Assembly: GCA_958405585.1 (NCBI GenBank)
Contig: CATYEP010000013.1
Location: forward strand, 1 to 21,110
DNA length: 21,110 nucleotides
Direction: 5' to 3'
DNA from: an uncultured Eubacteriales bacterium
GTDB taxonomy: Bacteria; Bacillota; Clostridia; Christensenellales; Borkfalkiaceae
Shown: positions 8,427-15,556 of the stretch, in pieces
Layout of the letters: every line of letters starts with the position of its first letter
Position numbering within the stretch: position 1 is the stretch's first letter
Program-made: the position numbers and the translations under genes
The notes under the pieces: generated by a model
What the model was told of the DNA's origin: nothing
The model's database searches: none
Seen by the model: only the letters and a program-made list of their open reading frames with translations

Positions 8427-9443
8427 TCAGCGAGTTTCACCGGCAGGCTCGACGGCTTTTGCCGATTTATCTTTCTTCTTATCCGAAGAATAATTATATT
8501 TTGCTTTTTCCGCTCGTACGGCATCCGATTTTTCTTTGATCAGCGCGTACAGCGAAGGAGCAAGAAGCAAGGATGAATAAGCAGCAGCCAGAACACTGAT
8601 CAGAGCCGCTATCGCCAGGAAAGTCAGATCTGTGCCGATTACCGCACCGATAATACCAAGCACAACCACCACTGCCGCCAAAACGACAGAAATTCCCAGC
8701 ACAAGTCCTTTAGAAGCACTCAAAGATTGTGCAACAGCTTCTTTTGCAGGTTTATCCTTGAATTCTTCCGTACGGAAATCACGGCGCATTCTGCCGAACA
8801 CAAACATGTTCACGACCGCAGACAACAGCAAGCCAAACGTTGCCACTCCCGCGAGAGCCACGCCCGAAGGGATACGGAAAATCGATACCAGCGCCAGCAT
8901 GACCAGCACATCATGCACTGCCGCGATCAGCGCTGCCACACCCATTCCCAAACGGAAACGTACCGCAACATACGCAAACAGGATCACTGCCACGACTGCC
9001 GCCGCCACTGCCGTACGCCAGATATAATTGTAATAAGGCGCGTTTTCCAAAGTATGGAAAGAAACCGTAACAAGTTCGCTGCTGACGCCTTCTATGTTTT
9101 TTTCAACAATCGCGCTCTTGAGCGAAGCACAAAAATCCGCGTCCGGCGTGCCGCTTACTACAAACTGCAGTACAGCACCGCCCGTCTGGCCTTCCAGAAG
9201 CGTATAATCCTTAATCGTATATTTGTTTCCGATTTCGCTTTTGCAGAAATTATACAATTCGTCCTGCACCGTTTCATCGTGCGACGAATATGCAAAATCC
9301 GATATCTCCACCGAAGTGAAATCCTTCTGCGTGGAATCGCCATTGAAACCGATAAACCCGACAATAAATGCGCCCGCAATGATTATGGCAAGAGCGATCG
9401 CCATGCAAAGAAACAGGCCCTTTTTGGAAAGCAACTTACTCAT
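8427..9443 (-). CDS. secF: Protein translocase subunit SecF
   Basis: A membrane protein that works with SecD to help pull exported proteins through SecYEG using the proton gradient. Its 338 residues have the SecF layout: TM1 (~10-33), an external domain (~40-140), then five more helices (from ~145 to ~302). AAVHDV (~174-179) and AAYSSLLLAP (~287-296) match family blocks. The block that usually reads SINDTVVIFDRIREN reads SAVVNMFVFGRMRRD here, and the R of the usual QTLxRT is alanine (A243), so conserved charged residues are missing. The C-terminal tail is rich in Lys. ATG at 9443 overlaps the secD stop by 8 bases and has GGAGG upstream, inside secD. Confidence 0.92.
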   Translation of the reverse strand: MSKLLSKKGLFLCMAIALAIIIAGAFIVGFIGFNGDSTQKDFTSVEISDFAYSSHDETVQDELYNFCKSEIGNKYTIKDYTLLEGQTGGAVLQFVVSGTPDADFCASLKSAIVEKNIEGVSSELVTVSFHTLENAPYYNYIWRTAVAAAVVAVILFAYVAVRFRLGMGVAALIAAVHDVLVMLALVSIFRIPSGVALAGVATFGLLLSAVVNMFVFGRMRRDFRTEEFKDKPAKEAVAQSLSASKGLVLGISVVLAAVVVVLGIIGAVIGTDLTFLAIAALISVLAAAYSSLLLAPSLYALIKEKSDAVRAEKAKYNYSSDKKKDKSAKAVEPAGETR

Positions 9444-10911
9444 CTTCCGTTTCCTCCCGTTTGAAATTGCAGAACGCTATTTTATTTTTCGGCTGCGCCA
9501 GGAACATATAGAAATAGAACCGCGTGACCGCCAACGTGCATGCCGCAGACAAAGCCGTACCGAGCATGAAGATCAGAGCCATATACTGCGCCGATCCGAG
9601 CGCAATCAGATAAACCACGAGCGACGCCAGGAATAAAACAATGTGCGCGTCGATCGTCAGAGCCAAGCTCTTTCTGTATCCGGATTTGATCGCCGCCGTA
9701 AGCGTCTTGCCCGTATTGAATTCATCACGGATGTTCCGGAACGCATAATAGTTGAAGCCGCACATGACTGCCGCAGAAAGCACGATCGCAAGCAGCCCTG
9801 CTATGTTCACAATGATCCCGTCGATCAGCGAAATGCAAAGGATCAATGCAAGAGCGTATGTCAGGAATCCGAATATGTGCGCAAGTCCCATGCCTTTGTA
9901 CCGCACCAGCGACACAACGATCATCGCCAGAATCGCAACCCCGATCACACATGCCGCGATCAGCGCTACGTTTTCACCCATCGTGGGTCCATAAGAATAA
10001 ATCTCGCCTACCGTCAGCGAACGGGTAAAGACTGCATCTTCATCCAAAACCGAATTGATCATGCAGGCTACCGTCTCCGCCGATTCGCGCGTCGAATACG
10101 ATCCGCTGATATAAATCGCATCCTGATCCAGCTGCGAAGTTACGGATATACCGTTCGCCACAAGATCATTATCGCCGACACGGATATACATCGTCGCACT
10201 CGACGAACTCGAACTGTCCGAAGAGGAGGAATTGACCATCGCGCCCGTCATTTCACTGAACGCCGCTCTGCCCGCTTTCGTAAAGTTGATAACGATCGCA
10301 TAGCCGCTGTCTCCGGAACCGATCACTCCCGCACTCTTGATGTTTTCGGAAGTACCCGCCATTTCATTTCCTGCATCGTCCGTGAACAGCAGACTACCGC
10401 TATAGGAGAAGGAGTTGAACAGCGTGGATACGGATTCCTGTTCCGAAACATCCGGTATATTTACGACGATCGTATAATCGTCCTGCAGCTTCACCGAATA
10501 TTCCGTGAAATTCTTTCCTTCAAAACGGGACCTAACAGCCGCATATGCGCTGTCAAATTCCGCAAGAAAGGTTTCCGAAACTTCATCCCCTTCCATGATC
10601 TCCTGCGAAAGATAAACTCCGCCATGCGCCACATATTCCTCGGAAGGATCCGAAATCTCATCTTCCGTACCTTTCAGCTCTTCGTACTGCGCTACCTTTC
10701 CCTCGTACTGTTCCGCCGATATGACCCCATCCGGATAGTATACCACCGAATAACCGCCACCCAGATCCGATCCCAGATCCACAATGCTCAGCAAAGACCT
10801 GAAATTATAAGGCGACTTAACCGGGAACGTCGGCGTTACGCTTATAAATAAAAGCCCCACCAGCACGATGGTTATCAGAATAATCAGTACCACCGATTTC
10901 TTCTTGCCCAT
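9436..10911 (-). CDS. secD: Protein translocase subunit SecD
   Basis: Partner of SecF in the accessory Sec translocon complex. The 491 residues show TM1 (~6-26), the conserved DLGSDLGGG near 46-53 (family DLxGG), a large external domain with a serine-rich stretch (~228-238), and a C-terminal bundle of five helices from ~312 to ~471. The region that usually reads VDANVLIFERIREE is CGFNYYAFRNIRDE here, with Gly385 where the key Asp belongs. A TTG at 10926 is in frame, but I chose ATG at 10911 because GGAGGAGG precedes it and the hydrophobic N-terminus follows. Transcription starts from the promoter at 11021-11049. It is translated together with secF. Confidence 0.92.
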   Translation of the reverse strand: MGKKKSVVLIILITIVLVGLLFISVTPTFPVKSPYNFRSLLSIVDLGSDLGGGYSVVYYPDGVISAEQYEGKVAQYEELKGTEDEISDPSEEYVAHGGVYLSQEIMEGDEVSETFLAEFDSAYAAVRSRFEGKNFTEYSVKLQDDYTIVVNIPDVSEQESVSTLFNSFSYSGSLLFTDDAGNEMAGTSENIKSAGVIGSGDSGYAIVINFTKAGRAAFSEMTGAMVNSSSSDSSSSSSATMYIRVGDNDLVANGISVTSQLDQDAIYISGSYSTRESAETVACMINSVLDEDAVFTRSLTVGEIYSYGPTMGENVALIAACVIGVAILAMIVVSLVRYKGMGLAHIFGFLTYALALILCISLIDGIIVNIAGLLAIVLSAAVMCGFNYYAFRNIRDEFNTGKTLTAAIKSGYRKSLALTIDAHIVLFLASLVVYLIALGSAQYMALIFMLGTALSAACTLAVTRFYFYMFLAQPKNKIAFCNFKREETEDE

Positions 10912-11020
10912 TGCCTCCTCCTGCAACTAAAAAAGTGTTTTCTTCCCAAACAAACCAAACATTTGCCGCTGCGTCTTTGTCCGCGCAGAGGTTGTCCGAT
11001 CAAAAGAAATATACTTAATA

Positions 11021-11049
11021 ATTATAATAAAGTTCGGAAATTTAGTCAA
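11021..11049 (-). promoter_or_regulatory. Strong sigma-A promoter for secDF
   Basis: On the minus strand TTGACT (11044-11049) and TATAAT (11021-11026) are exactly 17 bases apart in an A/T-rich setting. This gives a leader of about 100 bases before secD. The leader contains a short CTGCG/CGCAG stem but no recognised riboswitch. I see no terminator between the carbonic-anhydrase-like gene and this promoter. Confidence 0.88.
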
Positions 11050-11110
11050 GTGTAAATTGTTTATTTTTACGGATTTTTACCCGATTATCATAATTTCCGC
11101 CGTATAGGCT

Positions 11111-11614
11111 TCACTTTTGCCCTTCGCCGTCCCGCACATACGCTTCCGCAAGCAAAACATACTCTTTCGCATTCAGTGCAATGTTCCTTTTCTCCGCTTC
11201 CGTGCACTTGCGCAGAATACGGTAAGGATTTCCGACCACGACGCTGTCTTCCGGGATCTCCTTCCCGCCCGGGATCAGTGTTCCCGCACCGATAATACAG
11301 TTTGCACCGATTTTTGCACCGTCCAGAACAATGCTGCCCATACCCACGATCACATTGTCTCCGATCGTGCATCCGTGCACAACGGCGTTATGCCCTATCG
11401 TCACGTTTTCTCCCAATACCGCAGGACGATCATACCCGACATGAATCGTCGCATTATCCTGCACATTCGTATTCCGCCCGATCTTCACAGGCGCAATGTC
11501 GCCGCGTATGCACGCCCCGCACCAAACATTCGCCCCGTCGCAAAGCGTAACATCGCCCGACACATATGCACGGCTGTGCAAAAATACATTCTTGCCTTTC
11601 CGAATCTCAGACAT
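11111..11614 (-). CDS. Gamma-carbonic-anhydrase-like left-handed beta-helix protein
   Basis: The 167 residues are built of hexapeptide repeats (for example IGRNTNVQDNATIHVG, IGDNVIVGMGSIV, IGANCIIGAGTLI), giving a left-handed beta-helix. Three histidines sit where gamma carbonic anhydrases bind metal: H58 (TIHVG), H75 and H80 (IGHNAVVHG). The family (YrdA/PaaY/CaiE-like) includes true anhydrases and proteins with other or no proven activity, so CO2 hydration is plausible but unproven. The start is ATG at 11614 with GGAG five bases upstream; an upstream TTG is less likely. It begins about 30 bases after scfB and is probably cotranscribed with it. It interrupts the usual scfB-secD adjacency. 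Confidence 0.87.
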   Translation of the reverse strand: MSEIRKGKNVFLHSRAYVSGDVTLCDGANVWCGACIRGDIAPVKIGRNTNVQDNATIHVGYDRPAVLGENVTIGHNAVVHGCTIGDNVIVGMGSIVLDGAKIGANCIIGAGTLIPGGKEIPEDSVVVGNPYRILRKCTEAEKRNIALNAKEYVLLAEAYVRDGEGQK

Positions 11615-11643
11615 TTTTTCTCCGTTTACGGACAAACTGCCGT

Positions 11644-12969
11644 TCAGCCGCCCATCTTTTTCTTGCTCGCCAATATATGCATCGCGTCTTCCACGCGCTT
11701 TTTCATCATCTCACAGGTGATTTCGTATGGCTTGTTGATATCTCCGTTAAAATGATAATTGTTGGCGCTGCATCCGCCGCTGCAGATAAACTTCGCAAAA
11801 CATTTGTCACACTTTTCCCGCGTGAACAAACAGGAATTTTTAAACTTTCCGCGGATCTCCTCGTTCAGCTTCCCTTCGAATACGTTGCCCATTTTAAAAT
11901 CCGCGTCGCCCGCAAACTGATGGCAAGGATAAATATCCCCGTTCGGAACGACCGAAAAATATTCATTCCCAGCCCCGCACGCGCTCACGCGTTTGGAAAG
12001 ACAAGGCCCGCCTTCCAGATCGATATTGAAATGGAAAAAGTTGAACCCTTTTCCTTCCGCCCAACGCTCCAGATATTTGTCGCAAAGCACGTCGTATTCC
12101 GCGCATACTTTCGCAAGATCTTCCTTCGTGATCGCAAGATCAGGTATATCCGTAACCACCGGTTCCATCGAAATACTGTCAAAACCGTTGTCCGCAAGGA
12201 ATAATACATCCTTGGAAAAATCCAGATTCTTCGCTGTAAACGTGCCGCGCACATAGTAATGCTTGTCCCCGCGGATCTTTACAAAATTCTTCAGATTGTC
12301 GATGACCAGATCAAAACTGCCCTTCCCGTTCGCCGTCTTGCGCACCGCATCGTGCACTTCCTTGCGCCCGTCAATGCTCAGAACTACGTTCTCCATTTCT
12401 TCATTCAGAAACTCGGCAACGTCATCTTTGAGAAGCAAACCGTTTGTGGTCAGCGTAAACAAAAATTTCTTGCCGCGCTTAGCCGCCTGCTCCTTCGCAT
12501 AATATACCGTCTGCTTCACAACATCAAAGTTCATCAGCGGCTCGCCCCCGAAAAAGTCCGTTTCCAGAATCTTTCGGTTACCCGAATTTTCGATCAAAAA
12601 ATCGATCGCCGCTTTCGCCGTTTCCAGACTCATGAACTCCCGCTTTGCATGGTATGCGCCTTCATCCGCAAAACAATATTTACAACGCAAGTTGCAATCG
12701 TGACAAATGTGCAGGCAAAGCGCCTTCACCTCATTGCTCTTGACCGGGCCTGCCTTTACCTCTTCCTTAAAAAGCAACCCTTCCTTTTCCAGCTGCGCAA
12801 AATCTTCTTCATACTCGCGGCGCTCCTCGGGCGTGATCCCCGACGTATCTACCTTTTCGCCGAGTTTCTCCCGCAGCAGCAGCGCGCCCTTTTCATCGCA
12901 TTCGTGCAGAGACGAACTGCCTGTATCAAATATGTAATGCTTGTCTTTATATGAAAATACGTGAACCAT
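11644..12969 (-). CDS. scfB: SCIFF peptide maturase, radical SAM/SPASM thioether-forming enzyme
   Basis: A radical SAM enzyme that introduces a thioether crosslink in the six-cysteine SCIFF peptide encoded next to it. It has 441 residues. After an N-terminal peptide-recognition-like part (1-80), the SAM cluster motif is CNLRCKYC (C92, C96, C99), followed by FFGGEP and LTTNGLLL. The C-terminal SPASM region carries auxiliary-cluster cysteines in GPCLSKRVSACGAG, GDIYPCHQF, CDKCFAKFICSGGCSANN and ITCEMM. The start is ATG at 12969 (GGAG six bases upstream), not an in-frame position further upstream near 13032. It lies 106 bases after scfA, with a terminator and a second hairpin in the gap, so it should be made in smaller amounts than the peptide. 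Confidence 0.94.
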   Translation of the reverse strand: MVHVFSYKDKHYIFDTGSSSLHECDEKGALLLREKLGEKVDTSGITPEERREYEEDFAQLEKEGLLFKEEVKAGPVKSNEVKALCLHICHDCNLRCKYCFADEGAYHAKREFMSLETAKAAIDFLIENSGNRKILETDFFGGEPLMNFDVVKQTVYYAKEQAAKRGKKFLFTLTTNGLLLKDDVAEFLNEEMENVVLSIDGRKEVHDAVRKTANGKGSFDLVIDNLKNFVKIRGDKHYYVRGTFTAKNLDFSKDVLFLADNGFDSISMEPVVTDIPDLAITKEDLAKVCAEYDVLCDKYLERWAEGKGFNFFHFNIDLEGGPCLSKRVSACGAGNEYFSVVPNGDIYPCHQFAGDADFKMGNVFEGKLNEEIRGKFKNSCLFTREKCDKCFAKFICSGGCSANNYHFNGDINKPYEITCEMMKKRVEDAMHILASKKKMGG

Positions 12970-12983
12970 ATTTACTCCGTAAT

Positions 12984-13004
12984 CGGTACGCCTGCCGCGT
13001 ACCG
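12984..13004 (-). promoter_or_regulatory. Small hairpin ahead of the scfB ribosome site
   Basis: CGGTACGC and GCGTACCG form a perfect 8-bp stem with a five-base loop, ending about 14 bases before the scfB ATG and leaving the GGAG site free. There is no U-run after it. It might protect the 5' end of a processed or read-through scfB message; this is inference. Confidence 0.45.
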
Positions 13005-13034
13005 CACTCCCTGCTTTTCGCAAAAAAACCAAAA

Positions 13035-13063
13035 TTTAAGGAGCAGGTTGCCTGCTCCTTAAA
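13035..13063 (-). terminator. Terminator between scfA and scfB
   Basis: On the minus strand TTTAAGGAGCAGG and CCTGCTCCTTAAA pair perfectly over 13 bp around a three-base loop, followed by TTTTGG and a run of seven T. It starts 12 bases after the scfA stop. Read-through would be needed to express scfB, since I see no clear promoter in the remaining gap. Confidence 0.85.
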
Positions 13064-13075
13064 CGATGATTGCGT

Positions 13076-13237
13076 TCAGTTATTCTTTTCGGGATTGTTC
13101 TCTCTCGAAATTCTTTCGCAGGACTGGTTGCCAACCGTGCAGCTGGTTTTGCAAGCAGACTGGCATGTGCTTCTGCATTCACCGCATCCCGTTACTTTGC
13201 GTTCTGCCGGACGTGCGATCGTCTTAATCTTATTCAT
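13076..13237 (-). CDS. scfA: SCIFF peptide (six cysteines in forty-five residues), ribosomal peptide precursor
   Basis: A 53-residue peptide starting MNKIKTIARPAERKVTG. Its cysteines are C18, C21, C25, C29, C33 and C40, and the block CQSACKTSCTVGNQSCE is the family signature. It is the substrate of the radical SAM maturase ScfB encoded just downstream, which makes a Cys-to-Thr thioether link. The biological role of the mature product is not known. ATG at 13237 has AGAGGAGA upstream. It has its own promoter (13279-13307) and its own terminator (13035-13063), consistent with a strongly expressed short transcript. Confidence 0.95.
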   Translation of the reverse strand: MNKIKTIARPAERKVTGCGECRSTCQSACKTSCTVGNQSCERISRENNPEKNN

Positions 13238-13278
13238 AACAATCTCCTCTGTATTTTTAATTTTTATTTTACTATTCT

Positions 13279-13307
13279 ATTATAGTATACAGGCGGGAAA
13301 ATTGCAA
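13279..13307 (-). promoter_or_regulatory. Sigma-A promoter for scfA
   Basis: On the minus strand TTGCAA (13302-13307) and TATAAT (13279-13284) are 17 bases apart. The transcript would begin about 35 bases before the scfA ATG. Confidence 0.85.
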
Positions 13308-13360
13308 GCGTTTTTTTGTAATTCTGCGCAGCAGGAAAGGATTTTTCAACCAATCTCTTC

Positions 13361-13738
13361 TTATTTTCCGCGCAGCAGTACTGCCAGCACTCCTCCGATC
13401 GCACCCGCGATCGCACCGAAAATCAAATCCAAGATATTTCCCCAGCCGAAAGAAATGGACCCTGCGACCGCCGCAAACAAAAAATAAGTGACCAGCGATG
13501 TACCGAATCCCGACAAGACGCCGCATAAGAGCGGCTTTTCGCCAGCCAGGCAAACGATACAGCCCAAGGCAATGCATACCAGCTTGATGACCTGATTTAC
13601 CGGCATGATCACGGATGATCCCCAGGCAAACATTTTGATAAGCAATGCAAACAAAAGAACCGCCGCCAACGTGAACAGCGCCGATACACATATACTTTTC
13701 CCGATCCGCGCCGCCGTCCGGCCTTTCTCACTCTGCAT
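13361..13738 (-). CDS. TIGR04086/YrzE-like small membrane protein
   Basis: A 125-residue membrane protein of unknown function. Four hydrophobic segments are visible: ~14-34 (SALFTLAAVLLFALLI), ~40-62 (VIMPVNQVIKLVCIALGCIV), ~66-90 (LCGVLSGFGTSLVTYFLFAA) and ~95-120 (ILDLIFGAIAGAIGGVLAVLL), the last glycine-rich. Length, topology and position between yajC and the SCIFF gene fit the TIGR04086 family (Bacillus YrzE lies near yajC too). I chose ATG at 13738 because GGAGG sits 9 bases before it; GTG at 13756 overlaps that site. The GGAGG lies in the 3' arm of a stable hairpin (13748-13783), so translation may be limited. Confidence 0.78.
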   Translation of the reverse strand: MQSEKGRTAARIGKSICVSALFTLAAVLLFALLIKMFAWGSSVIMPVNQVIKLVCIALGCIVCLAGEKPLLCGVLSGFGTSLVTYFLFAAVAGSISFGWGNILDLIFGAIAGAIGGVLAVLLRGK

Positions 13739-13747
13739 AATAAAATA

Positions 13748-13783
13748 CCTCCGCACAGCTTTTATTTTATAGCTATGCGGAGG
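13748..13783 (-). terminator. yajC terminator hairpin that contains the next gene's Shine-Dalgarno
   Basis: On the minus strand CCTCCGCATAGCT and AGCTGTGCGGAGG pair over 13 positions (one T-G wobble) around a ten-base A/T loop. The stem is followed by the U-rich TATTTTATT and then the ATG of the YrzE-like gene. It has the form of an intrinsic terminator for yajC, and the 3' arm is the GGAGG ribosome site, paired with CCTCC. It could act as terminator, SD sequestration or both. Confidence 0.75.
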
Positions 13784-13811
13784 GTTTCCGTTCTATTCCA
13801 TTTTCGGGAAA

Positions 13812-14255
13812 TTACTTGTCCTGTGTTTCGTCTTTCTTTTCTTCAGGAGCTTCTTCCGTCTTTTCTTCCGCTTTTTCTTCAACAGCAGGAGCTTCCTCTT
13901 TCTTTTCTTCCGCAGGCGCCGCTGCAGGTTCGGGTTTCGCATCCGTCTGATAAATCGCCTGCTTGTCAAACTTCATGTAGCTGTAATTGCCTTCGCTGTC
14001 GCCTGTTTTCAAAACAAACGTGCCTTCTTCGTCGTTGATCTCCACCACCTCGCCGACAATGCCGCCGATCGTCTTTACCTTGCTGCCCGGTTTGATCGCG
14101 TTGATCGTTTCATTGAAAGCTTTCTGCTTCTTTTTCTGGGAAATGAAAGACCAGACAAAAAATGCCACCAGCACCACAATTATGACGATGATCCACAAAT
14201 AATCCATAAACGAAGATGTGTTTTGCGTTTCACCCGCCAAAAGATTCATCCACAT
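13812..14255 (-). CDS. yajC: Preprotein translocase subunit YajC
   Basis: A small single-pass membrane protein that associates with SecDF. The 147 residues have one helix (~18-38, YLWIIVIIVVLVAFFVWSF), the QKKKQKAF motif, and the conserved core IKPGSKVKTIGGIVGEVVEI. The tail from ~100 on is an unusually long, charged Glu/Lys/Ala/Pro-rich stretch (for example EEKKEEAPAVEEKAEEK), probably unstructured. The start at 14255 (MWMN) is set by AAGGAG nine bases upstream; ATG 14249 is possible. It has its own promoter at 14295-14323, and lies upstream of the hairpin that ends its message. Confidence 0.93.
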   Translation of the reverse strand: MWMNLLAGETQNTSSFMDYLWIIVIIVVLVAFFVWSFISQKKKQKAFNETINAIKPGSKVKTIGGIVGEVVEINDEEGTFVLKTGDSEGNYSYMKFDKQAIYQTDAKPEPAAAPAEEKKEEAPAVEEKAEEKTEEAPEEKKDETQDK

Positions 14256-14294
14256 TTGAAATTTCTCCTTATTTGAAATCAATTCCTTTTTATT

Positions 14295-14323
14295 ATAATA
14301 GCGGTTTTGCGAAATTTTGGCAA
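14295..14323 (-). promoter_or_regulatory. Sigma-A promoter for yajC
   Basis: On the minus strand TTGCCA (14318-14323) and TATTAT (14295-14300) are 17 bases apart; a TATAAT overlaps three bases further on but would need a 20-base spacer. It lies between tgt and yajC. I see no clear terminator after tgt. Confidence 0.72.
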
Positions 14324-14397
14324 CTGTTTTTCCGCCTTTTTTTATGAAATCTTACCCGCAAAACCAACTTTTCGCCGTTTCGACACAATCCGACACG

Positions 14398-15516
14398 TTA
14401 TGCCTGTCCGTACTTTTCATAAAACGCCGCACGAAACTCCTTCAGCGTTCCGTCCAGAATCGCCTGACGCAATCCGCGCATGAGTTTATTCAAAAATGTA
14501 ATGTTGTGCATGGACAAAAGCATAGAGGATAGCATCTCGCCTGCGTTCACCAGATGGCGCAGGTACGCTTTCGTATAATTTCGGCAGCAATAACAATCGC
14601 ATTCCTCGTCGAGCGGTGTAAAATTCTCTTTGTACACGGCATTGCGCACCACTACTTTTCCCTTGCTCGTCAGAGCTGTACCGTTACGGGCTATGCGCGT
14701 TGCAAGAACGCAGTCAAACATATCGATGCCGCGCATCACGCCCTCGATCAGGCAATCGGGGCTTCCCACCCCCATCAGATACCGCGGAACGTCCGTCGGA
14801 AGCACCGGCTGGATCGCATCCAGCATTTCGTACATCAACGGTTTCGGCTCTCCAACCGAAAGCCCGCCGATCCCGATCCCGTACTTTGCAAACGGCTTCG
14901 CTTCTTCCACGCTTTTCAGACGCAGATCCTTGAAAAAATTGCCCTGCACGATCGGAAAAAGCGCCTGGTTTTCATTGGAATGCGCCTTTGCGCACCTTTC
15001 CAACCAACGCACCGTACGATCGAGCGCCCGTTGCGCATATTTGTAATCGACGCCGTATTCACTGCATTCGTCAAACTGCATGATGATATCCGCACCCAGC
15101 GCATTTTCGATCTCCATGACCTTTTCCGGCGTGAAAAAATGCTTGCTTCCGTCAATATGCGAATTGAACCAGACACCTTCGTCTTTGATATTATTCAGTT
15201 TCGCCAGCGAAAACACCTGAAATCCGCCGCTGTCCGTCAGGATCGGACGGTCCCAGTTCATAAATTTATGCAATCCGCCCGCTTTTTTTACCAGCTCATG
15301 ACCCGGACGCATATACAGATGGTATGTGTTGGCAAGGATGATCTGCGATCCCGCTTCTTTCAGATCGCGCGGAAGCATTCCTTTGACCGTCGCCTGTGTG
15401 CCGACCGACATATAAACCGGCGTTTCTATATCCCCGTGCGGCGTATGAAAAATACCCGCACGCGCTCCCGTTTCCGGGTCTGTTTTTATCACTTCAAACG
15501 AAAATTTTTCTGCCAA
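14398..15516 (-). CDS. tgt: tRNA-guanine transglycosylase (queuine/preQ1)
   Basis: Exchanges guanine at the wobble position 34 of GUN-anticodon tRNAs for preQ1 in the queuosine pathway. The 372 residues match the family length. Motifs: TDSGGFQVFSL (~94-104, with catalytic D95), GIGGLSVGEPK, YLMGVGSPD, GIDMFDCVLATRIARNG (second catalytic Asp), and the zinc site CDCYCC plus a downstream His (MHN). The start is TTG at 15516, because no in-frame ATG fits the family N-terminus; AAAGGA lies about ten bases before it. The HD gene ends 40 bases upstream, and QueA, the next enzyme of the pathway, is two genes upstream in the same run. Confidence 0.96.
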   Translation of the reverse strand: MAEKFSFEVIKTDPETGARAGIFHTPHGDIETPVYMSVGTQATVKGMLPRDLKEAGSQIILANTYHLYMRPGHELVKKAGGLHKFMNWDRPILTDSGGFQVFSLAKLNNIKDEGVWFNSHIDGSKHFFTPEKVMEIENALGADIIMQFDECSEYGVDYKYAQRALDRTVRWLERCAKAHSNENQALFPIVQGNFFKDLRLKSVEEAKPFAKYGIGIGGLSVGEPKPLMYEMLDAIQPVLPTDVPRYLMGVGSPDCLIEGVMRGIDMFDCVLATRIARNGTALTSKGKVVVRNAVYKENFTPLDEECDCYCCRNYTKAYLRHLVNAGEMLSSMLLSMHNITFLNKLMRGLRQAILDGTLKEFRAAFYEKYGQA

Positions 15517-15556
15517 AATATTTTTTCCTTTTTTGATTCATGAATTCTTGCCCGAC

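Noticed and set aside
8237..8524. 95-codon minus-strand frame between recJ and secF
   Set aside because: It overlaps the secF end and spans the strong terminator; no ribosome site or similarity.
9643..10851. 402-codon plus-strand open frame opposite secD
   Set aside because: Antisense shadow of secD; composition rich in Arg and His and no recognisable domain.
11088..11372. 94-codon minus-strand frame overlapping the carbonic-anhydrase-like gene
   Set aside because: Another frame of a well-supported hexapeptide-repeat gene; its Gly/Arg/Cys pattern is a frame-shifted image of the repeats.
15494..15541. Short Lys/Arg-rich frame (MNQKRKKYFGRKIFV) overlapping the start of tgt
   Set aside because: Possible leader peptide, but its ribosome site is poor and the sequence mostly reflects the A-rich tgt ribosome site.
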